64,000 bases of DNA. It comes from Pseudomonadota bacterium. GTDB lineage: Bacteria > Pseudomonadota > Gammaproteobacteria > Halothiobacillales > Halothiobacillaceae. Where the stretch lies: assembly GCA_021801265.1 (NCBI GenBank), contig JAJYYE010000010.1:434001-498000 (forward strand). Direction: 5' to 3'. A program made the position numbers and the translations under genes. Every line of letters starts with the position of its first letter. The stretch's first letter is position 1. Under the pieces are notes generated by a model that did not search any database, was not told the DNA's origin, and saw only the letters and a list, made by a program, of their open reading frames with translations. Below are positions 56,140 through 64,000 of this stretch, one piece after another.

Positions 56140-57615
56140 TTAATCGGGATTAATAATCTGCCCTACGCGTACAATTTTCATGGCATTGGTTCCGCCCATC
56201 TCGCCCATCAAATCACCTTTAGTGATGATGACAACGTCCCCATCATCCAAGCGCTCCATTTGCGTCAGTGCTTCAATCACCATGCGGTTGACTTCAGCGT
56301 GATCAGTTGATTCGTAGGGGAAATGCACAGCCTGCACCCCGCGATACAGCGCGACTCGACGCGCGGCAACTTCATTACGGGTAAAGGCATAAATCGGGAT
56401 ATCGGTACTCACGCGTGACATCCAAAGCGGCGTGGCGCCCGATTCCGTCAGCGCAACAATCGCGGCAACATCCAAATGATTCGCCGTGTAAATCGCCGAA
56501 TAGGCGATGGCTTGATCAATCCGTTCAAACGGGATATCCAAGGGTGGTTGACCGCGTTTCGCCTCGATTTGATACTCTGCCCGATGACATATTCGCGCCA
56601 TGGTCTCGACAACGCGAACCGGATGTTTGCCGGCGGCAGTTTCCCCAGACAACATGACCGCATCGGTGCCATCCAGCACGGCATTGGCGACATCGAATAC
56701 TTCCGCCCGCGTGGGGATCGGATTGGTAATCATGGTTTCCATCATTTGGGTCGCGGTTATAACCGGGCGGTTCATATCGCGCGCCATGCGAATAAAGGCC
56801 TTCTGCACCGCAGGCAATTCCGCATCGCCAATTTCCACACCTAAATCACCACGGGCGATCATGATCGCATCGGACGCCTGGATAATATCTTTAATACATT
56901 CAATCGCTTCGGCACGCTCAATTTTCGCCACGATATGTGCGCTGCAACCGGCTGCCTGCAATAAACGCCGCGCTTCGTGAATGTCCTCACCCGAACGGGG
57001 AAACGATACGGCGATGTAATCTACGCCAATCATGGCCGCTGTTTTGATATCTTCCCGATCTTTTTCGGTGATCGCGGGTGCCGATAAACCGCCGCCCTGA
57101 CGATTAATGCCTTTGTTATTGGATAACTCACCACCGACGACAACCGTGGTGTGAATTTTGCTGCTAACGACCGAATCAACGCGCAACACAATGCGGCCAT
57201 CGTCTAATAACAGCACATCACCGGGCCTGGAATCAGTCACCAGTGCCTTGTAGGTGATACCGACCATCGTCTCATCGCCACTATCCCGATCCAGTTCTGC
57301 ATCCAAAATAAAGGATGTCCCTTCAACCAGCTCAACCTTACCTGTTTTGAATCGGTCGATCCGAATCTTGGGGCCTTGCAAATCCCCCAAAATAGCCACA
57401 AAACGCCCCTGCGCCTTTGCTGCTTCCCGTACCATATCAGCCCGATGCTGGTGATCGGAGGCTTTGCCGTGTGAGAAATTCAGGCGAACGACATCAACAC
57501 CCGCGCGAACCAAGTCAGAAATAATCTGCGGTGTGTCGCTGGCAGGCCCGAGGGTCGCCACAATTTTGGTCCGACGCGTCGTAGTCAAATAACCCGGTGG
57601 ATTTAAAACGTGCAT
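56140..57615 (-). CDS. pyk: Pyruvate kinase
   Basis: Makes pyruvate and ATP from phosphoenolpyruvate; 491 residues. RRTKIVATLGPASDTPQIISDLVRAGVDVVRLNFSHG is the N-terminal signature, ISVFPRSGEDI-like and IMIARGDLGVEIGDAELPAVQKAFIRMA the metal/substrate region, and GTDAVMLSGETAAGKHPVRVVETMARI the conserved loop. A C-terminal regulatory domain is present. AAGGAA precedes the ATG. It lies 8 bp after pgk. Confidence 0.96.
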   Translation of the reverse strand: MHVLNPPGYLTTTRRTKIVATLGPASDTPQIISDLVRAGVDVVRLNFSHGKASDHQHRADMVREAAKAQGRFVAILGDLQGPKIRIDRFKTGKVELVEGTSFILDAELDRDSGDETMVGITYKALVTDSRPGDVLLLDDGRIVLRVDSVVSSKIHTTVVVGGELSNNKGINRQGGGLSAPAITEKDREDIKTAAMIGVDYIAVSFPRSGEDIHEARRLLQAAGCSAHIVAKIERAEAIECIKDIIQASDAIMIARGDLGVEIGDAELPAVQKAFIRMARDMNRPVITATQMMETMITNPIPTRAEVFDVANAVLDGTDAVMLSGETAAGKHPVRVVETMARICHRAEYQIEAKRGQPPLDIPFERIDQAIAYSAIYTANHLDVAAIVALTESGATPLWMSRVSTDIPIYAFTRNEVAARRVALYRGVQAVHFPYESTDHAEVNRMVIEALTQMERLDDGDVVIITKGDLMGEMGGTNAMKIVRVGQIINPD

Positions 57616-57623
57616 AAAATTCC

Positions 57624-58823
57624 TTAGGCGCGAGCGCGTTGTTCGAGAATGGCCACGGCGGGCAATATTTTCCCTTCGAGATACTCGAGGAATGCACCAC
57701 CTGCTGTAGAAATGTAACTCACTTGATCGTAGATATCGTATTTTTGAATGGCTGCAATCGTATCGCCACCACCAGCGAGTGTGAATGCCTTTGTTTTAGC
57801 AATGGCCATGGCGATGGTTTTGGTGCCTTCGCCGAACTGATCATATTCAAATACGCCCACAGGGCCATTCCACACGACGGTACCCGCCTTCATGATGATG
57901 TCCGCGAGCTCTTGTGCCGACTGAGGGCCAATATCAAAAATCATCTCGTTATCAACAACGGTATCCACCGGCTTCACCATGGCCGGTGTATTTTCGTTGC
58001 CGGGAAGGAAGGGCAGCTCCGTGCCAACGACCACATCAATGGCAATCGGAATGGTTGCCCCCCGTGCGGTCATTTTTTTCATGAGTGCTTGTGCCGTGGG
58101 CACCAAGTCATCTTCGCAAAGTGACTTACCCACGTTATAGCCAACTGCCTTAATAAAGGTATTGGCAATACCCCCGCCCACGACCATTTGGTCGACTTTT
58201 TCAGACAGGGATTCAAGTACGGTCAATTTGGTAGACACTTTTGAGCCACCCACAATCGCTACCATCGGACGCGCAGGATTGGCCAGGGCTTTATCAAGCG
58301 CTTCCAGCTCACCGGCCAACAGGATGCCGGCGCAGGCAATGGGGGCAAACTTGGCGATACCGTGGGTAGAACCTTCGGCCCGATGCGCCGTACCGAACGC
58401 ATCCATCACAAAGACATCACACAGTGCGGCATATTTTTGCGCAGTCGCGTCGAGGTTTTTCTTTTCGCCGACGTTAAAGCGTACATTTTCCAGCAGAACC
58501 ACCTCACCAGCCGCCACAGCAAAACCGCCATTCGTCCAATCTTTAACCAAGCGAACAGGCTTGCCTAATTTAATACTCATATCCGCGGCCACCGGTGCGA
58601 GCGAATTTTCCTCCGAATACACACCTTCCTCGGGTCGGCCGAGATGCGAGGTGACCATCACCTTGGCGCCTGCATCCACACAAAACTTAATCGTCGCCAT
58701 CGAGGCGGCAATGCGCGCATCCGAGGTCACTTTTCCGTCTTTGACCGGCACGTTCAAATCGGCACGAATAAACACGCGCTTGCCGGACAAATCCAGATCA
58801 GTCATACGCAGAAAACTAGGCAT
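57624..58823 (-). CDS. pgk: Phosphoglycerate kinase
   Basis: Reversible kinase of glycolysis and the Calvin cycle. From the ATG at 58823, with AGGAG 8 bases upstream, it has 399 residues: [98 protein letters not shown] and GGGDTIAA are all in place. The frame extends 16 codons further upstream without resemblance to the family. Only 8 bp separate it from pyk. Confidence 0.97.
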   Translation of the reverse strand: MPSFLRMTDLDLSGKRVFIRADLNVPVKDGKVTSDARIAASMATIKFCVDAGAKVMVTSHLGRPEEGVYSEENSLAPVAADMSIKLGKPVRLVKDWTNGGFAVAAGEVVLLENVRFNVGEKKNLDATAQKYAALCDVFVMDAFGTAHRAEGSTHGIAKFAPIACAGILLAGELEALDKALANPARPMVAIVGGSKVSTKLTVLESLSEKVDQMVVGGGIANTFIKAVGYNVGKSLCEDDLVPTAQALMKKMTARGATIPIAIDVVVGTELPFLPGNENTPAMVKPVDTVVDNEMIFDIGPQSAQELADIIMKAGTVVWNGPVGVFEYDQFGEGTKTIAMAIAKTKAFTLAGGGDTIAAIQKYDIYDQVSYISTAGGAFLEYLEGKILPAVAILEQRARA

Positions 58824-58934
58824 GCAATAAGCTCCTGAATCAAAGTTAAATGGTTTGATTTGTGGGGTCACAAAGCGAACAACTTAACCATCAATCGGCA
58901 TCCAAACACCAGATGCCGACACCTCATCCATATC

Positions 58935-58969
58935 CTCCGCGAACGAATTAATCCACTCGCGGAGTTTTT
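58935..58969. other. Hairpin with T run between gap and pgk
   Basis: The stem CTCCGCGA/TCGCGGAG with a 14-nt loop is followed by TTTTT on the plus strand, while both neighbouring genes are on the minus strand. In the gap-pgk transcript it would be a plain hairpin 7 bases after the gap stop codon, with A residues before it. It may mark processing or stability control, or end antisense transcripts. Confidence 0.5.
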
Positions 58970-58975
58970 ACACGG

Positions 58976-59983
<1,008 letters not shown>

Positions 59984-60102
59984 TTATTTATTAAGGTTTT
60001 AGAAATTTTTAGTCATTTTTGCGCCCACCGAAATGGACACAAAACAATTCCCCTCGCGCTCAAGCCACTCAGGCTCGAATCACGCTACCGGAAATTTTAG
60101 AA

Positions 60103-62091
60103 TTACAGTATCGATTGAGCCGTAGCGACGACATGGTCAACGGTGAAGCCAAACAGTTTGAACAAATCACCTGCTGGCGCGGATTCACCGAAGGTATCGA
60201 TGCCGACAACCTTGCCATCCAAGCCCACATATTTACCCCAGAAGCCCGTGACACCCGCTTCAACGGCAACCCGTGCACGAACGGCGTTAGGCAGAACTGC
60301 TTCACGATATACCGCATCCTGGGCATCGAACAGTTCGGTGCATGGCATAGAAACCACCCGCACTTTTTTACCGGTTAATTTATCCGCCGCACCCATGGCC
60401 AACGCCACTTCCGAACCCGTGGCGATCAAAATCAAATCGGGCGTGCCATCACAATCGCGCAGAATATAACCACCGCGTGCAATATTGGCGATTTGCTCTG
60501 GCGTACGCGCTTGGTGTGCCAGATTTTGCCGAGAGAAAATCAACGTGCTGGGCGAATCCCGACGCAATACGGCTGCTTTCCACGCCACGGCAGATTCAAC
60601 CGCATCACACGGACGCCAGGTTTGCATACGGGGAATCATGCGCAGCGTGGCAATTTGCTCAACCGGCTGATGGGTTGGCCCATCTTCCCCCAAACCGATT
60701 GAATCGTGGGTATAAACGAAGATGGTGCCGATTTTCATCAATGCCGACATGCGGAGCGCGTTGCGCGCATATTCGGAGAACATCAGGAAGGTTGCGGCAA
60801 ACGGAACAAAACCGCCGTGCAGTACCATGCCGTTCATGATGGCCGACATACCGAACTCACGGACGCCGTAATGAATGTAATTCGCGTCTGATTCAGTCGC
60901 CGTGACTGCACGGCAGCCTTTCCAGGTCGTGAGATTCGAAGGCGCCAAATCTGCAGAGCCACCCACCATTTCAGGCAGCATCGCGGCAAGCGCGGTGATA
61001 CTGTTTTGCGACGCTTTACGGGTGGCGATCGTTTCACCTTTGGTCGCCACTTCAGTAATGAAGGCGTCCATCTTGGTCACGAAATCGGCAGGCAAATCAC
61101 CGGCCAACCGGCGCTTGAGTTCTGCGGCTTCAGCCGGGTGGGCTTTGGCGTAGGCATTCATGGCGTCATTCCAGGCGGATTCGTTCTTGATACCGGCTTC
61201 GGTAGCATCCCACCCCGCATAAATTTCAGTTGGAATAACAAACGGCTCATGGTGCCAACCGAGGTTGTCACGAGTCGCTTTCACTTCGGCTTCACCCAAT
61301 GCGGCACCGTGGCAGTCGTGGGACCCACACAAGTTTGGCGCTCCAAACCCAATAACCGTTTTGGCGCAAATCATGGTCGGCTTATCACTCACGGAGCGCG
61401 CTTCCCGAATTGCCGCATCAATCGCTTCAGCATCATGTCCATCGACATTGCGGACCACGTGCCAGCCATAGGCTTCAAAACGTGCTGGGGTGTCATCGGT
61501 AAACCAGCCTTCAACATGGCCGTCGATTGAAATGCCGTTATCGTCATAGAACGCAATCAGCTTGCCCAAACCCAAAGTGCCCGCCAGTGAACAGGCTTCA
61601 TGGGAAATGCCTTCCATCATGCAGCCATCGCCCAAGAAGCAATAGGTGTAATGATCAACGATGTGATGACCAGGCTTATTAAATTGGCCCGCCAGCATTT
61701 TTTCAGCCAAGGCAAAACCGACGGCATTGGTAATACCCTGTCCCAATGGACCCGTGGTGGTTTCAACGCCCGGCGTATAGCCGTATTCCGGGTGACCGGG
61801 GGTTTTAGAGTGCAGTTGGCGGAAGTTTTTCAGTTCATCCATCGGCAGTTCATAGCCAGAGAGATGCAGAAGCGAATAGATCAGCATTGAGCCATGACCA
61901 TTAGACAAAACGAACCGATCACGATTCGGCCAGTGCGGGTTTTTCGGGTTATGTTTGAGGTAACCATTCCACAACACTTCGGCAATGTCCGCCATACCCA
62001 TGGGCGCACCCGGGTGGCCTGAGTTCGCTTTTTGGACGGCGTCCATGCTCAGGGCACGAATCGCATTGGCCAGCTCTCTACGCGTAGACAT
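60103..62091 (-). CDS. tkt: Transketolase
   Basis: Thiamine-diphosphate enzyme of the pentose phosphate and Calvin pathways; 662 residues. [96 protein letters not shown], the ThDP/Mg motif [18 protein letters not shown], and the pyrimidine-domain [19 protein letters not shown] are intact. GGAGAG precedes the ATG. It heads the minus-strand run tkt-gap-pgk-pyk-fba. The 520-bp gap upstream is rich in repeated GGTAAY motifs (see findings). Confidence 0.97.
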   Translation of the reverse strand: MSTRRELANAIRALSMDAVQKANSGHPGAPMGMADIAEVLWNGYLKHNPKNPHWPNRDRFVLSNGHGSMLIYSLLHLSGYELPMDELKNFRQLHSKTPGHPEYGYTPGVETTTGPLGQGITNAVGFALAEKMLAGQFNKPGHHIVDHYTYCFLGDGCMMEGISHEACSLAGTLGLGKLIAFYDDNGISIDGHVEGWFTDDTPARFEAYGWHVVRNVDGHDAEAIDAAIREARSVSDKPTMICAKTVIGFGAPNLCGSHDCHGAALGEAEVKATRDNLGWHHEPFVIPTEIYAGWDATEAGIKNESAWNDAMNAYAKAHPAEAAELKRRLAGDLPADFVTKMDAFITEVATKGETIATRKASQNSITALAAMLPEMVGGSADLAPSNLTTWKGCRAVTATESDANYIHYGVREFGMSAIMNGMVLHGGFVPFAATFLMFSEYARNALRMSALMKIGTIFVYTHDSIGLGEDGPTHQPVEQIATLRMIPRMQTWRPCDAVESAVAWKAAVLRRDSPSTLIFSRQNLAHQARTPEQIANIARGGYILRDCDGTPDLILIATGSEVALAMGAADKLTGKKVRVVSMPCTELFDAQDAVYREAVLPNAVRARVAVEAGVTGFWGKYVGLDGKVVGIDTFGESAPAGDLFKLFGFTVDHVVATAQSIL

Positions 62092-62611
62092 AAGTCTCTC
62101 CAGTCTTGAAGTTCAAAGGTAATGATGAAAACTGAATTACCGCGCACCCTCAATCAAACACGCTCAGAGGGTACGCAGCATAGGTAACTAAAACTTTTCG
62201 CATTGTTACCGCAAATGCATCAGATGGCAACCAAGCTAATCGCGAGCTTTTACAGGGAAACACCTGAAAAGGGTCGCTGCTGGCGATTCTTGCGTTCTTC
62301 AACCCGATTTAACGACACACCTAAATAGATACGCTATTTTTACTGAAGTGCCTCAATCATGGGTGAAAACTCACCTAACCATAAGGGCAACGGGGGCTAA
62401 AAATCTATCGCTAGCTGATTAAATTCACCTATGGGGACTGAGGTAGTTACCATTGGACAAACCTTCATTTTTACCTTTTCATGACACCCCGAAACCAAAC
62501 CATCGCCCTGCTTGGGGAATTACCCCCTAAAAAAGGATGAATTTGCAGATATCCCAGGAAATATTGGTTTAACGCTAACTAAATATAAATTTCAGCCCCG
62601 AGGAGTTCGTC
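62092..62611. other. Divergent promoter region between tkt and the PhnD-like gene
   Basis: About 520 bp, AT-richer than the genes around it, without a credible ORF or RNA. It contains six GGTAAY/RTTACC hexamers (62118, 62136, 62183, 62205, 62446, 62519), four of them forming two inverted pairs near tkt, and the palindrome-like GGGGAATTACCCC at 62514-62526 nearer the plus-strand gene. Specific -35/-10 boxes were not assigned. Confidence 0.55.
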
Positions 62612-63460
62612 ATGCGCCATTATTTTGTACTAAAAAGGATCGGGCACCCTGCCCGTTGGCCAGCCCGATTACGCATGTTAATGCTATGGATCAGCCTCAC
62701 TTTGGCTGCATTTAGCGCCCCCGCGCATGCCGCAGCATTGAAATTTGCGATACCGCCTTTTTTGCCGCAGGCTGAAATCGAGAAATCGTTCACCCCTTTG
62801 GTGGCGAAATTAAGCGAATTGACAGGCACGCCGATTGAAATTGAAACTTTTCCCAACTATTTGGCATTCTGGCAAGCCACCCGCACGGGATCGCCGTTTG
62901 ACATTGCGCTTGACGCCGCCCCCACAACCGATTTTCGCGTGCAACGCCAACATTGGCACGTTATTGCCAAGTTAACCGGCACCGTGACCCAATCGCTCGT
63001 CACAGGGCCTGATAATGCAGTGCTGGATCCCTCTGAATTGATTAACAAAAAAATTGCAGTGCAACCGTCGCCTTCGGTGAGCGCCTTAACCTTGTATCAA
63101 TTATTCCCCAATCCCGTGCAGCAGCCCATTCTGGTCATGAAAGAATCCAACCGAGATGCCGCTGATGCCGTGCTCAAAGGTGAGGTCAACGCGGCCATTA
63201 TCCCCACCCCCATTGCGGCAGGTTACCCCGATTTGAACACGGTCACCACGACAGCACCCCTGCCTTTTTTGGCGGTGAGTGTTAGCCCGAACGTCCCGCC
63301 AGCGACAGCAAAAGCCCTGCAAAATGCACTGATCAGTTTAAGTCAGACACCCGCAGGTGAAGCCCTGCTTAAAGCATCACAATTGCGTGCCTTCACCCTC
63401 GCCAACGATCTGGAATATGCCGGCAATGAAAAATTGCTTGAAGGCACATTTGGGTATTGA
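62612..63460 (+). CDS. Periplasmic PhnD/TauA-like substrate-binding protein
   Basis: A 282-residue periplasmic binding protein. A long signal peptide with a basic start (residues 1-22), a hydrophobic core (MLMLWISLTLAAF) and AHA before AALKF ends near residue 40. The mature part begins LKFAIPPFLPQAEIEKSFTPLVAKLSELTGTPIEIETFPNYLAFWQATRTGSPFDIALDAAP, the pattern of the phosphonate/transferrin-type binding family, and KKIAVQPSPSVSALTLYQLF continues it. No permease or ATPase lies next to it, so ligand and partner are unknown; some relatives serve as sensor input domains. AGGAG lies 6 bases before the ATG. Confidence 0.85.
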   Translation: MRHYFVLKRIGHPARWPARLRMLMLWISLTLAAFSAPAHAAALKFAIPPFLPQAEIEKSFTPLVAKLSELTGTPIEIETFPNYLAFWQATRTGSPFDIALDAAPTTDFRVQRQHWHVIAKLTGTVTQSLVTGPDNAVLDPSELINKKIAVQPSPSVSALTLYQLFPNPVQQPILVMKESNRDAADAVLKGEVNAAIIPTPIAAGYPDLNTVTTTAPLPFLAVSVSPNVPPATAKALQNALISLSQTPAGEALLKASQLRAFTLANDLEYAGNEKLLEGTFGY

Positions 63461-63573
63461 CCCCAGCGCCCTTTTGAACGATGTCATGGCGGGCCAGTCA
63501 CCGAAAAACTCGATGCAAGCCTGCTAAACTCTCCGCCAATTTTTGATTATCCAACCCCGTAAGGATTTTGTTC

Positions 63574-64000
63574 ATGAGCACGCACCGCGAGCACACCCAT
63601 TTATTTACCTCTGAGTCCGTCGCTGAAGGCCATCCCGACAAAATTGCAGATCAGATCTCCGATGCCGTGCTGGATGCCATCCTGAGCAAAGACCCCCACG
63701 CGCGCGTGGCCTGCGAAACGTTGGTCAAGACGGGATTTGTCGTTTTAGCGGGCGAAGTCACGACATCGGCGTGGGTTGATCTGGACGAACTGGTGCGCAA
63801 GGTCATTGTGGACATCGGTTACACCAGCTCGGAACTGGGCTTTGATGGCAATACCTGCGGCGTGCTGAATGCGATTGGCAAACAGTCATCCGATATTGCC
63901 CAGGGTGTGGACCGGATGGTGGCTGAAGAACAGGGTGCGGGCGATCAGGGCTTGATGTTCGGTTATGCCACCAACGAAACCGAAGTGCTCATGCCCGCAC
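63574..64000 (+). CDS. metK: S-adenosylmethionine synthetase, N-terminal part
   Basis: First 142 residues of methionine adenosyltransferase, cut by the right edge (full length about 390). The start [37 protein letters not shown] is the family N-terminus with the HPDK motif that binds ATP phosphates. [26 protein letters not shown] and [16 protein letters not shown] (the GAGDQG loop) follow. AAGGA precedes the ATG. The 113-bp leader after the PhnD-like gene shows no SAM riboswitch that I can recognise. The product SAM is used by enzymes such as RsmH. Confidence 0.96.
   Translation, partial: MSTHREHTHLFTSESVAEGHPDKIADQISDAVLDAILSKDPHARVACETLVKTGFVVLAGEVTTSAWVDLDELVRKVIVDIGYTSSELGFDGNTCGVLNAIGKQSSDIAQGVDRMVAEEQGAGDQGLMFGYATNETEVLMPA

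Noticed and set aside
58162-58830. Plus-strand ORF of 222 codons
   Set aside because: Exact antisense of pgk, Ser/Thr-rich composition from the opposite strand of a conserved gene; a shadow frame.
62280-62295. Sigma-54-like TGGC...TTGC upstream of tkt
   Set aside because: Spacing is two bases short of the fixed -24/-12 geometry.
63461-63573. Possible SAM riboswitch before metK
   Set aside because: The 113-bp leader is too short and shows no recognisable SAM aptamer motif.

Overview
The window is a stretch of core chromosome from a gammaproteobacterium. The order mraZ-rsmH-ftsL-ftsI-murE-murF-mraY-murD-ftsW-murG-murC-ddl-ftsQ-ftsA-ftsZ, an E. coli-type RNase P RNA, a Pseudomonas/Vibrio-like FleQ regulator with a sigma-54 flagellar promoter, and ArsB, Mak and PrfB proteins close to E. 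coli ones all point that way. The run tkt-gap-pgk-pyk-fba with a class II aldolase recalls chemolithoautotrophic sulfur bacteria such as Halothiobacillus. That genus is an inference from gene order and protein style, not something the sequence proves. No tRNA, rRNA, prophage, insertion sequence with a transposase, or CRISPR array was seen.

Layout. 1-3222: the 5' end of typA (minus), then dapF and a FadL-type outer membrane channel (plus), closed by an intrinsic terminator. 3508-20885: the cell-division and cell-wall (dcw) cluster, all on the minus strand. It runs from a candidate promoter and a three-repeat MraZ operator at 20823-20885 down to a terminator after ftsZ, and most junctions overlap by a few bases. 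21111-21669: an inverted-repeat element and rnpB. 21813-23590: an unrecognised helical-repeat protein gene and an H-NS-like gene. 23874-33075: the flagellar block fleQ / fliEFGHIJK (minus), with a sigma-54 promoter in front of fliE. 33107-33213: a second copy of the inverted-repeat element. 33418-35000: a second FliK-like gene followed by a stand-alone FlhB C-terminal-domain gene.

35031-42628: xseA, arsB, a ROK sugar kinase, tpx, a HAD-fold gene, apbC and lysS. 42632-44335: ccdAB and prfB. The toxin-antitoxin pair sits inside the prfB-lysS pair, and prfB keeps its programmed +1 frameshift. 44525-49764: ppnP, dacB, recJ and ppx. 49988-54786: two convergent c-di-GMP genes, one EAL-CBS-GGDEF and one multi-PAS diguanylate cyclase with an intact active site and I-site. 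54921-62091: fba, pyk, pgk, gap and tkt on the minus strand, a central-carbon/Calvin-cycle block. 62612-64000: a periplasmic PhnD-like binding protein and the 5' part of metK.

Most genes are ordinary core functions. The points worth a second look are the regulatory DNA (MraZ operator, fadL and tkt upstream repeats, sigma-54 site), the prfB frameshift with the embedded ccdAB pair, the FliK2/FlhB-C pair, the dispersed inverted-repeat element and the unrecognised gene next to rnpB. I did not find a clear-cut unknown multi-gene system.
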